A DNA stretch of 64,000 nt, from the NCBI GenBank assembly GCA_021018995.1, contig CM037588.1, positions 142,907,725 through 142,971,724 on the forward strand, read 5' to 3'. The notes below the pieces were generated by a model, which saw only the letters and a list, made by a program, of their open reading frames with translations, was not told the DNA's origin and did no database searches. The translations under genes were made by a program, and so were the position numbers. Position 1 is the stretch's first letter. Every line of letters starts with the position of its first letter. This stretch comes from Chloranthus sessilifolius. Lineage: Eukaryota; Streptophyta; Magnoliopsida; Chloranthales; Chloranthaceae. Positions 30,584-42,989 of this stretch are shown here, piece after piece.

Positions 30584-33570
30584 CACCCCCAAAACTAACC
30601 TTTGCTAGTCCTTAAGCAAAGTGAAATTTAAAACAATTATCCTATAAAACTAAATGCCACTTTCGTAGGGAACACGAATGCATTTGGCATATGCACTAAG
30701 CCTTTTAAACCCCTAGGGGATCCCTAGTGGAGGAGTGGAGTCTCCTGAGGGTTTTCAGTGAAGGTACCCACAAAATTATCCAATAAAATCGGTTAATACT
30801 AATGAAACCTGCTAAATAGAGTTCAAACAAAAATAAAATTCATTCCACACCTTATTCATTTAATTTTTTAGAGGATTCTCAGCAGTAAAATAGCAATTTA
30901 ATTCTGAAATTCTGCTGCAATTCCTTCACCATCAATCAGCTCATATCAAGGCATTGTGTGTGAAAATTAATGCAAAGCTCACCATCACTTTGAGAATTCT
31001 GTTTTGATAATGCCCCAAACAAATCCAATTTTAGACCCAAGTCTCACCAGGGTTCTCACTCATAATAAACATGAAGGGTTACACAGCTCAAGAGCAGTTA
31101 CAGCCCTCAAATAGGACTGCAAGCATGAGCATAGGTAATGCTCAAATTTCTGAAAATTTTCTAATTCTTTTCACTATAAATTACACAAATCCTTATCTCT
31201 ACACGACAGCTCAATCAATTTCAGATTAGTAGGGTCTTTTTATTAGGTTGTAATGTGGCATATGGGTGAGATTTATAAAGAATAAAAGGGGAATAGAAGG
31301 ATTCAAATTTGAGAAATCAGTAAGGTAGGGAGGTGGTCATGACAACACCTTCATTTCAACACAATCCTCTTATTCTTTTTGAATTTTTTGAGCCAAAGTG
31401 GCTAGCTTCTTCTCTTCTTTTTCAAAATATCAATGAAGTGACTTCTCTTTCACATTTTTGTTTTACTTTTTTGTTTTTCTTTTCTTTTTCTTCTTTTATG
31501 CCTTTTTTTTTCCTCAATTTTTCTTTATGGGCTGGAATGCCACACTGCCACGAAATGTGCTTTCTTCTTTTTCAACCAAATATCAAACCTTGCTCCTTTA
31601 ACCTCACTTCTCCTTCCACTTCCTGAATTCTCAGATTTGGGGTGAACTGAAATAGGTCAAGGGGTTTTGGGTTCAAATTTTTTTTGATTTTTATCAAAGA
31701 AAAGCTGGGATTTTTAAGGCTTAAATGGTATGTATCAAGGGCAGTTCAAAGGTAGGAAATTTTAGACTCAAACTGTCCAAAGGATGACCCTACTTCATAT
31801 CCTTAAGGTCATGAATGCTGTCAAGCTGTTTTAACTTGGATTTGCCTAACTTCTAATGAGCAAGAATAGGTTCAATCAATCCTTAGAGCAGAAAAATTGC
31901 CAAAACACTCTTCAAGAAAAAAAATATTTTAGGCCCAAATCTCACTGGGCTTCCATCAAATTCCTAGGGGATATCCTCACAATTTTCCCTCTTTTCAAGT
32001 TCACTAAGCATCAATTTTTGAAAAATTCCTAACATTTACTTGATGAAAATGTTAGAACTACAATACATTTCAATTTTAAAAAGTTTTTAATTTCCTCCTT
32101 TTCAAAAAAATCAGGTGGGAAATCACTTTATCTTAAATTTTTTTTTTTTAACACTGCTGGACTAGCATTAACTATTCCATTGGCACACATTACCATACCT
32201 CCAAACCTAAGATGAATATTGTCCTCAATGTTTACACACTAAGTAACCAGGGGCAACAGGGTAAAAATGAGAAAGAAAAATAAGCAGAAAAAAAAACTAT
32301 ATGCAGCAGAAAATAAAAGCTAAAAACTGAATATATGGATAGAAAAAATAAAAGAACTACTATACAAATGAAAGAAAATTACTGCTAACAACAGATAAAC
32401 AACAAAATAAAAGAAAAGAACTGAATACAAACATAGAAAAATGAAGACAAATAGTATATTATCCTAAGAAAGAAAAATCAGCAAACTAAAAAAAAAAAAA
32501 ATAGTATTTAAACTAAAATTCCTAAAACAGAAAATCCTAAGAGTCAAATATGATAAAGTAAGTTCCCCTCTATGCTGTTGTGTATGCTGTGGATGTGTAT
32601 GAATCAATATGAATTTCAAATTGATGAAGCATGGAGGCACACATTAAAAACAGGATTCATACACAGCTGAGACCCATTATGAGTGAAGAATCTTGAAAGT
32701 AAATGAATGCAAAAGCTCCATTGAATTTTCAATACAAAAATATGATCCACTGCTCATTAACCTTCATGAATCCTCAGAATTTAAAAACCATGATCTCAGC
32801 AGTTCTAGATGAGGGTATATGAATGAAGGCAAAGGAAAACAACCCATCTGGAAAAAATATTTTTTTTGTATTTATATTTTATAATTTTTAGGTGTTTTTG
32901 ATTAGTAGGGGCTCAACAAGAGCCCTTATTTATTACTGCTGAAGAGTACAAATAATGAAAACAAGTCAGAGATTTTTATTTGTGTTTACATTTTCTTTTA
33001 TTTTATATAGGTTTTTGTTATTTTACACCAAAAAAATCAGCATGCCTAAATAACAGCAGAAATTAAGACCAAGACAAACACTAAACACAACAAAACGGTT
33101 GTTTTTAAAGAATTTAAAAATTGAAAATGAATGCAAAGGAGAGGAAATGCAAACTCAGGTAAATCTGCTCCAGCTGCAATCCATAACCTCCTCTTGTCGC
33201 TACTGCTTCGGATCTGTAAAAATTCAAAAACTGCAGCAGTACCTTATTCAAGCAAAGTGAATGTAATAAGCAAAACAAAAAGAAAAACTCAGGCTACTAC
33301 CTCATTTATGCAAAAATGTAAAAGGCTATAGCTGCATTTATTCAAATAGTTAGAAGGCAAAAAATAAAAACTCATAAAATTCAGAATTACTACAGTTTAA
33401 AACAGGTTTTCTATACAAAAATTGCAGCAGACATTTATTCAAATAGTTTGAATGCAATATGAAAATCTAAAACAAATCAGCAATAAAAACTAAAAAAAAT
33501 TAGATCTACAAAATAAAAACCTCATATCTACTAACTAGATCAAAACTCCTTGGCAACGACACCAAAAACT
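30584..33570 (-). other. LARD internal region, non-coding
   Basis: Polypurine tract at 30584-30594 and primer site at 33546-33564 bound it. The interior is AT-rich, with A-runs and T-runs and words such as AAAAACTGAATA; the longest open frame (31333-31626) is Phe/Ser-rich low complexity. No gag or pol motif seen in any frame. Confidence 0.75.
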
Positions 33571-36447
33571 TGTTGTGCATATTTCAGGTGCTAATTATTA
33601 TTGGTGATGAAGGCAAACTAAAATCAAAGTAAAATAGAAGATGAATTCAACAACTCTAAAATATCTCAGACCTGCAAGATACAGGGTCCATTTGTAGTAT
33701 GTTTTAAAAGTAAGAGTTTGTCCCACAGGGAGTAGTGATCTAAAACCTAAAAGGCAGTATAGTAGACCTCCAGATCTGCTACAGATCTAGTAATTCTAGC
33801 CTAATTTAGAAAGAAGGAGAGTTTTTCAGGTGTCACTAGATCTAATCTACAAAATAGAATTATAAAACTAAGTTTGAAAGATTGAGGAAGATGGATGGTA
33901 AAATTAAGTATAAAATAGGGGGAAATAGATAGCTTAGGGCTTGGTTCTCATTGCAGAATAGATCAAGACTTGTGAATTTGCAGTTATCCTTCACTTGGCT
34001 ACAAACTCAAGTGCAAGGTAGAAGAATTCAAACCAAACCAAAGGCTTGAACTGATCTTAAGGGTATGGGTTGTCCACTTGAATAGTCACTGATCATCTTA
34101 TAGACTTCATCCAATCCAAAGATTTAAATTGAAATATTAAAATCACTACAAATATTGTGGATGCAGGGCTACAAGCTCAGGCATCCATAGGGATATTAAA
34201 TCAAGAAAAATCAGATGATAAATAATAGATCTACTAGAAACTGAATGGGCTATTCCCAAATACATGGATCCTATAGACATCTAATGAAACTACAAGATCT
34301 TTAGATTTAATTGGACATTAAAATCAATAATTTATTGAATCAAACAACTTACAATAAACTTGTTCTCAGATCTGTAGTATGTGCATCGATTCACACATCT
34401 TCATGCTGAGATTATAATTAAACACCAGATCTGAGCTGTTATCTAGATCTAATCCAACAGGCTAGATTAGGGAGAGAAGGGGGAAGAGAAAAAGGAAAAA
34501 TAAAAGCTAAAACTAAACCTAAATGAGTCAAGGAGAACTAGAGCTATTCTATGATTTTCTTGCTAAGAAATTACAGCAACAAGGAGCCTTATTTATACAT
34601 ATGCAGCGATCCAAGTGCTTTGGATTGTAGCTAATCAGATGAGAGAGTTTGATTTCAATTTATGCTAATCCATGTGCTTAGCATTTCAACCAATCAGAGA
34701 GAAGAAATAGATCTGATTCTGTCGAAGAAATAGATCTGATTCTGTCAAACTAAATTGAAGTAGTTTGCATTCCCTCCAAAGATTTGAAAATCAGTTCATG
34801 CCCATGTGTAGACTTCTCTCATGCTTTGCAGTTCCCAAAAATTCCCTTGCCAACTAGAAATATTTGCCCAAAATATTCTTGCTACAGCTATTCCCAAAAC
34901 AGTCCTCATATTCTAGACTTGATGGAGCCCGAATTGGATCAACTTGAAGAAGTGTAAGCTGATGGGGTTTAAAAATGCAGCTTGATAGGTTGAGATGACT
35001 TTGGTATTTAATGGACTTTAAATCTTACAGCTTCAGCAGTTTTCTTATGAGGTGGAGAAGGTGAACTCGAGAGGTTCCGTGGTGTGCATTCGAGAGGGTA
35101 GCTACAGGTTTCGAGAGGATATGAATGACCAATCGATAAGTTGGCTGAAGGTAACTTAGAACTCGACAGGTTTATGGATGTTCAACTTATCCATTCGATA
35201 GGATGGCTAGACCTGCTCGAGAGGATGGGTATTTGCTGAAGGTAGGGAGCTGGACTTCGAGAGCTTCAACTTTTGTTTGGTCGATAGGTTCTGAAGCTAG
35301 GTCTGAAGATCTCGACAGGATTGCTGGCTTTACTACACAAGTCGACAGGTTGTGGTGGTGCAGCATGAAGATGTCGACAGGTGTTGGGGATATGCATCAG
35401 CTTCAGGTAAGGTGTCGAGAGGTTGGGAGTGAATTTTGATAGGTTCTATGGAGTTTGCTTTGCCGGTCGACAGGTACAATGGGAGGATGACTTTGGAGCT
35501 TAAGCGGTTGGATGGGAGGATGAAGCAGCTACTGAAGTTGTTCCATCCATTCGTGAGGTTCAAGGGACTGCTGCACTATCTTCTCGATAGGATGATGTCC
35601 ATTGTATGGATTTCTTGACTAGTTTTGAACTACCACTCCTTCCATTCGATAGGTTCAATTGGTGAATCTTTAGCTGTTTCAAGTTGACATGCTGGCCACC
35701 ATTTAATTTTGAGAGAATGCTGCTGCATTTGTGGAGATTATTATGGGAGCTGGAGATTGTAGCTGAAGCTTGATAGGTTGCTGAATGGAAGGAGAGGATG
35801 GGTTTGCAGCTAAGGGAGTTGACAGGTTTGACATGTACACCTCGACAAATTGTGGAAGGTTGTTGTGTTGTAGCTTATATACCAGTCGACAGATTTGCTG
35901 GAGTAGCTGCTTAAGATGGTGAACCCAATGAATGCGTACATAACTCAAAATATTGCTAAAGTGATTGTTGCCATGTGCTCATTCAAAATGTTGTTGAGCC
36001 TCCTGATTGCTTAAGTCCTCAATGTGATGGCTGCTGTGGTTCATGAGGTCCAAGAACCTACTGCTGCACTTGAGTGATTTGAGTTTGGAGTGCTATTGCA
36101 CAAGGTATTTGAAGCCTCTAGTTTGCTCAAGATGTAACTGCTCCCATGCATTCCAACTGAAAGTCCGCTTTTAGCTTAAGTACTCAATAGGTGGCCGGAG
36201 GAGACTCTTTGTTCTGCTAATTTACCCCATCAGTAGCAACTCTTCTTTATGTGTGAAAATACTCTTCTCTTAGATATACAACATGGCTCTCATCTCCTTT
36301 TATTGACACCTGTTATATGGAAAAATGCACTTGATGTATTTTTATTCCTAAACTGCAAAACAAGCTAAAAATAATTATAAACAGCTCAAGGTCTTAACAA
36401 AGGCCAGGTTTTAATGGGTAGAAAATGGTAAAAATCAGTGACTAACA
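33571..36447 (-). mobile_element. LARD 5' LTR, 2877 bp
   Basis: TG...CA ends. Minus-strand TATA box, TATAAATA, at 34590-34597. A 23-bp tandem duplication (GAAGAAATAGATCTGATTCT plus GTC, 34701-34723 and 34724-34746) distinguishes it from the 3' LTR. It contains the second motif array (34985-35900). Confidence 0.8.
34985..35900. repeat. Array of YCGANAGGTT-like motifs in the LARD 5' LTR
   Basis: Same motif series and order as 29130-30010, with individual motifs mutated differently (for example CTCGAGAGGAT kept, one CTCGAGAGGTTG changed to CTTAAGCGGTTG). Confidence 0.7.
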
Positions 36448-39400
36448 GATACCCATGAGCAAGAGTTGCTTCGCTTTCTAGGCATTTAGGTTATGACATA
36501 GACTTATTAGGATCTGGAAACCCTTTTTAATTTATGTCGAACTTGCATCGATTATTGATCGTGTGCCCACTCATGCATCATGACTGTGTCTAAGGATAGG
36601 TCATGTTTCTGTTTTGTTGTTCTTATCATATTTTGTGTGCCTGTTATGAGTTGTCATTGTATGTCTTAATATACTTTATTTGCTTCTTGGTAGATCTGTC
36701 TGTCTCTCGTCATAGGTATGAGTGTTAGTCTTATATCTTTTTTGCTTGTGTTTCGTTCGGTAAGATCCTTCGCAGCTAGCTATCAGCTCGGCATGGACCG
36801 AGTCTCATACTTGGTACTGTGCCTTGTCGGAGTTTCAACAAGTGCGATTGATGTCTTTCAGCTTTGGGTCGATCCTAGAGTTAGAGCCTTTTCATGTCGA
36901 TTGTGGTCTGATCGCGAAGATTCTGGAGAGGTGGAGGGATGAGCATCGGGCGCTTCTCTTTCCAGTTGGTATGTTACTGCCAACTCCAGAGGACTGGGTC
37001 TGCATCACTGGTCTTCATTTTAAGGGGGAGCCGATAATGGGGCGAATGGAGGGAAATTATTTGGAGGTGTGTGAGAAAATTTTGGGTGTACCGTATAGAT
37101 CGAGTGGGTCGGGGCCAAGTGTAGTTCAAGTCACTTGGTTCTTTGACACATTCGCGAGTGGCTTCACCCCTTCGAGGCATCATTCATAGTCGAGGACATC
37201 TTACGAGGTCCGTTGCATGGCGTTGGCGGGTTGGAAGCCTGTGGTTGAGATGGGGTTGGCTGTGGATAGGGTGCTCCGAGCATTCTTAATGCACTTCCTT
37301 GGTGTAGTACTCTTTTCTTCTTCGACTTGGGGATGCATCATCGAATTATTTTTTATGGTTCTTGGGGACTTGGATCGGGTCCCTTCCTACGCTTGGGGTG
37401 CGGACGCATTGGCGCATCTCTATGAGTAGCTTTATCGTCGGGGGCGAGGCGTTGGGACGATTGGAGGTTTCCTTCCCTTCCTTCAGGTGAGTTTTAGTTA
37501 ATTGGTGTCATCGTGTCTTCGGTTTTTTTCTTCTTTTGGTTGTAGCAGGTTTTTAACATTTCTTTTTGTGTTTTCTAGTTTTGGGCGTATGATCACTTTT
37601 CCTTTCTTCATCCATAGGTCCCGACGAAGATTACGTTCATGTTTCCGCAAATGCATGTGGAGGATAACACTGCAGGGTCGTCATTGGTCTTCGGATCTTT
37701 AGACAGCGCTAGGTCTTTTTGAGGACATACATGAGGGGCAGCTATATATCAATGTGCACACATTTTATTTTATTTTGTTTTGGACTTTTAGGCTCTAAGG
37801 CTTCATTGATGGGTTGGCTTGCTTACTTGGTTGTAGGTGATTTGCAGGCCGTACGCGACTGAGGAGGATGCCGGTGTGCCAATGATTCAGTCTGGCCAGG
37901 CTTTCTTCGATGTGGACATATGGGTCCATTGTTTTGAGAAGGTGGAGAGGATCCACCTATCTCGAGTGGTTCGATAGCGGGGACTAGCTCAGGGAGTCCC
38001 TCTGGAGATTTTTCACAGAGTGGCGAAGAGGATGACTGGTCCCCCTAGTTGAGATTTCGTGAGCCGGATGGCGCTTCAAATGGCTGATTTTAGAGCTGGG
38101 GGGACCAGGGTGACAGGGGTGATGAGGCAGATGTGCGGGAGTTTGTGAGATGGTTCGGGGCATTGGGTGGTGGGCGCCTCTTCACACGTCCCTTCCATGG
38201 GAGTGATTCTTTTACAGTCGGTTGGCCTGAGTCGGCATCGACATTGGGGGAGAGATTGGCCGAGTTAGAGCAGGGCCATCTCACGGCGAGTGTACGGGTA
38301 GCATTGGATGCCCTTCATAAGGCAATGGAGCAGACGAGTGCGCTCCTCTTCCTGATGAGGAGTTGTTACGCTCCCTCGCCTCATCGGTTGCTCAAGCTAG
38401 GGGAGCGGAGGATGAGATGAGGGTTCAGCTAGCAGAGGCTCAACGGCTCCTGGTAAGTTAGTTCATTGGTCTAGTTGCTTATATATTATGTGGACTCAAT
38501 TTTACAGTCGTTCTGATATAGTTGTGGTGTCTCATTTTGTTTTGGCCAGTCCGAGAGGGAGGTCGAGGTTACTAGTCATGTGGTGATGGTCGAGTTGTTA
38601 CGCGGTCAGCAGCAGGCCGGTCGGGAGGTGGAGGCCAGTCTGCGATCTGAGATTGATCAATTGGTAAGTGCTTCCCTTGGTTTATTAATTGTTAGTATGA
38701 TTGTAGTAGGGGGCTTTTTGCTGTGGGGGCTTTCGTTCAAGCATTCGATCCTTCTTCAGTTGCCTCTTCTAGTTGGGAGGATATAGTGATGGCTCAACTT
38801 CGGGCCAAGCTAGAGCACTGGGTAAGTTTCTTCAATCTTTTGACCTGTCTGTATGATTGTAGTAGTTCTTTGGATGTTATTATTTCACTTTTCTTAATAG
38901 TTTACTAGTATCATGTGGTATTTCAGCATCAGGTTGTCGAGGGTTTTCAGACGAGGGAGGCGACTACTGCCTCTCTACACCTCGAGAGTCAGGTATAGTT
39001 TCTGGTTGGCTGTAATTCAGTTTAGGTTATTTCATTTTATTTTATTCTGACATATCTTGTGTTGGCTTGTTTGGTTTTTGTGCAAGCTGTTCCAAACTCT
39101 GCTCCTAAGGCTCACCCTCAGGGGTCTGCCCCTATTCCTTCTCATGTATGTTTTAGTTGATGCATTTATAGTTTATTCATCCTCGTAGTGTTATCTAATG
39201 TATTTGGTTGTTCTCGTTGTAGCCGCCCACATTTGTTGTTCCTTCCGTGCTGCCTGCTGATCTATTGACTGCTGCGACAGTTGAGCGCCTTCTTGGGGAG
39301 AGGGTAGATCTAGTACGATTTTCTCCTTTTTCAACTTTTTTTCTTACAAATGTTCGTGTATATATATTGGTCTTTTTTGACTCGGTGTGGTAACACAGGT

Positions 39401-40060
39401 ACGTGAGCTTGAGGAGGCACGTCTAAAGGTGGCACGAGCGCGTGCCACTCCTGAGGTGAGATAGATCCTTGGGGACACGCAGAGCCGTGAGAACCTGTTA
39501 GTCTAGATGATGGTTGTGCAGAGGAGTCAGACTAAGGCATTGGAGGTGGCGCGTCGAACGATGAGGGCAGAGATGTAGGCAACCCTAGATCGGCTGCAGT
39601 ATTATCTATCGAGGAGGGAGCGGGGAGTGCGCAGGATGGTTAGTCAGCTTGCTGGATTGGAGTCAAGGGCTATGGGTTCCTTGGCCATGCAGCTTCGTCG
39701 TACAACATGTGATCGTGTCAAGGGTTATGTTCACGAGGATTCAGTTATTTAGGAGTTTCTTGCTGGGTATCTTCCTCGTTCTCGATTGAGATGGTCTGTT
39801 AGTCAGACGAGTGAGGGGGGTTCAGTAGTGGGGCCTCGTCGTCTAGAGGTTCCATTGACTTCGGGTGTTGGGATTGTGTTTTCAAAGGATCAGTCTACGG
39901 ACCTCCGGGCTGATGATACTGGGGACAATGGTGATCGACCATCCCAACGACAGCATAGGGAGTCGGGGTGCATGTGTACTTTTTATGTTCATTGTGTGTG
40001 TTCATTATATATACAAAGGGTATGCCCCCTGTGACAGATGTAAAAAAGAAAATTTTGATA
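36448..40060 (+). pseudogene. Plant mobile domain (PMD) gene, copy B, antisense to pol, broken
   Basis: It begins inside what corresponds to intron 1 of copy A; exon 1 is missing because the LARD sits here. The PMD part reads SSAWTESHTWYCALSEFQQV, SFSFGSILELEPFHVD and LFPVGMLLPTPEDWVCITG. Next come VDRVLRAFLMHFLG and, after an intron (37497-37578), WAYDHF. Later exons match copy A: 37857-38453, 38550-38663 (114 nt), 38707-38821 and 38933-38992 (60 nt). Breaks: TAG at 37187, TAG after HLYE (about 37427), a lost splice donor near 37730, a one-base gain in the exon at 38707, and others. A 3' hairpin signature follows at 40018-40027. PMD proteins occur in transposons and in Arabidopsis MAIL1/MAIN; molecular role uncertain. 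Confidence 0.75.
40018..40032 (+). terminator. 3' hairpin signature, PMD copy B
   Basis: GGG-TATG-CCC followed by CTGTGACAGATGTAAAA. It corresponds to the signatures at 48638, 49917 and 54831. Inferred to mark the 3' end of the antisense transcript, with TGTAA as a plant far-upstream polyadenylation element. Confidence 0.45.
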
Positions 40061-41599
40061 TATACAAAGATTTTTTGGTTTAGATGTACTTGATTGGCTC
40101 CTTTTCTTTTAGTTATCTCTTGCATCTATCTTTTACTTTTAGTGTCGTCAGCTGTCATCAGGACTTGCTTTTAGATGTACTTGATTTGGATGGTTCCGGA
40201 GCAGGCCCGGTGGTGGTCGAAGGTTGCTTTGTATCTGCACATGTAAAGGGAAGGCTATCAATAATTTTATTCTCCCCCTTGCTTGTTGTCAAGGGAGGTA
40301 AGTATCTCAGACCGAGGTCTGGTAGTAAAAAACGGATATATGCTTTTTTTTTCTTCTTGTCTTTTTCTTATCTTTTTTTTTTTTTTTTTCCTTTTTGTTT
40401 TAGGAAATGAAAATAATACAATAGGGAAAGCAAATAAATAAACAAGTAAAAAAATGTCCCAGTGTAGGAGTGTGGTGGGATCGACAGTATAGTATCTTCG
40501 GTAGCATTCTCCATATGGTGACTTCAATATTCTGCATCTTCTTTGTGGACAAGTTGGCGCTTCTAAGGTGATTCTCCTTCTGACAAAAACAAATGCCCCA
40601 ATGTTTAGTTTCATTAGAGCTTTTCTGAGTTTTAGATGAGCACTTTGTGTTTATAAGAAGTCATGGGTATTTGGAGTTAGTTTTGGAGAAAAGTTCATCA
40701 GTACTGTCATCGAATCGGGGGAGGTTATTTTGATTATGCCAGTTGTATACTGGGGTCTACCTTTGGGTGGTGGTCATCCTATCCCGTGGTCATTATCAGG
40801 GAGAAGTACGGTAGGTATAATAGGTTCTTGCATCAGTCATCATTCATCGGTTTTCAATTTTCGATTTCATTCTTAGGAGTATCCTGAAGGGTTTCTGATT
40901 TATTGCCCAAAAGAAAGAAAAAAAGTAGAAGAGGGGTAAGGCTCAGTGATGTGAGGAGTAGTTTGTATCTAACGCTTTGCAAAAGGGATGAGTAACAATC
41001 TTTTCCTCAGAGGGATACGGGGTGCCATGATTGAGCTCTTCGTCATATTTCGATACTATCAAAATCTCACATTCTATAGTTAGCAGGAGTTTGTCCTCCT
41101 CCCGCCGCCTTATGATGATATCTAGTAGTATGGGGACATCAGGGAGGCTCTCGCAGCTTGCTTATATATTTCTAGTAAAGTTATCAGAGATATCCTCACG
41201 GCCTGCTTATGCTTCCCTGAGCTCATTGACTTGTTCATTCGTCGTATTGCTCTCACTCGATTTTTTTTATATAAAGATATATTTTTTGAAAGCATCCTGC
41301 TGGCACAAGAATAATGAGCTTTGATTGAACCTGACATTTTCATTTTTTTTTTCTTGTGCTCTGACGTCTCCTCCAATGGTGGGGAAGGAAAATGAGGATC
41401 GAGCGTTACTTATGCTTTTGAAAGAGGTTAGGTATGTCACTAGTCCTTTGATCAGATTGCCCGAATAAGAAAGTGGGCGATAAATTGAAGGTCTTAAGGA
41501 TATTTTGAGAATTAATAACGTACAACCAATGAATGGATTGTGATAACTACAAATGTGAAAAGTATAAGTATTTAACCACTGGATGTGATGATCACAGGG
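40061..41599. other. Spacer between PMD copy B and integrase copy B
   Basis: No intact gene. T-rich runs at 40348-40392. The segment parallels 54860-56450 in copy A (shared CCCCAGTGTAGG, ATGATTGAGCTCTTCGTCAT, TCACATTCTAT and GTTAGCAGGAGTTTGTCCTC), so it is inherited by both elements. Minus-strand fragments such as ISLITLLEIYKQAAR and ISLVISLEVYKQAAS in the two copies hint at a lost coding segment. Confidence 0.5.
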
Positions 41600-42980
41600 T
41601 TAAGGGTAATATTTTCTAAGGTAGATGGCATTCCAAGGGCTAGGGAGTTCTTCTCCATCTTGTTTCGCTAGTTTGTATGCATTCCTAGGGTATGTGACTG
41701 TTATAACGTAAGGGCCTTCCCAGTTCGGTTTCAGTTTTTCTTTCGGATGGGCATGCTTGGAAGGCATGATTTTCTTTAAGATTAAGTCTCCAATATTAAA
41801 GGTTTGTTCGAGGACTTTTTTATCATAAGCCTTGGCCATTCTCCTCTGATATATATGATCAGCTGCCCTTAGACGTGTTTCATCGAGCTACTCTAGCTGC
41901 GTGAGTAGCACAATTCTCCTCTCGTCTAAGGATAGCTCATCATTGACTTAAATCCGTAAGGATGATACTTGTATCTCATATGGTAGGACTGCCTCCATCC
42001 TGTAGTAAGGAGGTAGGGAGTTTGTCCAGTGGGCATACGAATTGAGGTCCTATAGGCCCAATGTGTTTCTGGTAGTCGTCCGAGCCAGTCGGCTCCATTG
42101 CTCGTCTCTACTATGCATTTCAGAATTTGAATCAGCATTTTGTTTGTAGCTTCTACTTGTCCACTGCCTTGAGAGTAGAATGGTGATGAGTGGCGTAGAT
42201 CGATGCCAAACTTCTTCGTCTTCTTTACAATGAACTGTAGTCCGTTGTCAGTGACAAACATCCTGGGTACTCCAAACCTGGTGATGATATTATGAACGAT
42301 GAACCTCACGAGTGTTGAAGTGGTGATTTTGATATAGGATTCAACTTCTAACCATTTGGTATAGTATTCGGTTGCCGTAAGTATGAACGCATGCATGTGA
42401 GTGTTTCCAACTATGTCTGTGAAAGGTCCGATGACATCGAAGGCCCACACTGAAAATGGCCACGATGAGGTCATAGTGTTTAATGCAACTGATAGAGCTT
42501 TGATGAGTGTGGCGTGTTCTTGGCATTGTTTGCAGAATTGGACATAGAGGTGGCAATCTCTTATCATTGTCAGCCAGAAGTAGCCATGTCGTGTGATTTG
42601 GTCAGCGAGTCTCTGTCTACCGATGTGGGCGCTGCAGGCACTGGCGTGTGTTTTTCGGGTGATGTATTGTCCTTCGACGGTTGTGACGCATCGTAGCAGT
42701 ACTCCTTTGGTGAAGACTTCTTTGTATAATATTTTGTCGAGTATTCAAAATCGGGCGCATCGGTTCCTTATAGTCTTCCGTTCGATCTTCGTGGCGTATG
42801 GAGGAACATGTTGATACTTCAGGAAGTTCCAAATGTCAAAATACCATGATTGTCCATCGTCGGTTGATGAATTTTCAAATTTGAACATAGCTGTTGGTAC
42901 GCACTTTTTATGAATTCCTCTCGGTTCCCGTTGAATCAGTGGTGCCAATTCTGTCTAGGTGGACTCTAGCGATGCGGTGT
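41600..42980 (-). pseudogene. Integrase of Tat-type element copy B
   Basis: Integrase core 41926-42567: zinc-region remnant FCKQCQ, then AFDVIGPF (first D), TRFGVPRMFVTDNG (second D) and SGQVEATNK (E), with the DDE triad preserved. The C-terminal domain lies in another frame at 41600-41839 (NIGDLILKKIMPS, LKPNWEGPYVI, LRKYYP, stop). Upstream frame 42745-42948 reads YFDIWNFLKYQHVPPYATKI as in copy A. Breaks: a frame change at about 41930 and TGA or TAG codons at 42745 and near 42960. Integrase would insert cDNA into the genome. The rest of pol is cut away by the LTR of copy A. Confidence 0.8.
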
Positions 42981-42989
42981 TTGGAATGA

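Larger units (their letters stand above)
28191..36447 (-). mobile_element. Non-autonomous LTR retrotransposon (LARD type), tRNA-Asp primer site
   Basis: Two long, very similar direct repeats (28191-30583 and 34026-36447, the latter extending to 33571) flank a 3-kb non-coding interior. On the minus strand the element starts TGTTAGTCACTG at 36447. The 5' LTR ends ...ATGCACAACA at 33571. The primer site (33546-33564) is a mutated match to the plant tRNA-Asp 3' end. A polypurine tract, TTTTGGGGGTG, sits at 30584-30594 next to the second LTR. The 3' LTR lacks about 450 bp at its end. Its length and lack of coding fit LARD elements that borrow enzymes; the tRNA-Asp site is typical of Athila-type gypsy. 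The 5-mer after 36447 is GATAC. Confidence 0.8.

Noticed and set aside
31333..31626. 97-codon Phe/Ser-rich open frame in the LARD interior
   Set aside because: Low-complexity T-rich sequence; no family resemblance.
33546..33564. tRNA-Asp gene
   Set aside because: Only the last 18-19 bases resemble tRNA-Asp, with several mismatches; position next to the LTR makes it a primer binding site.
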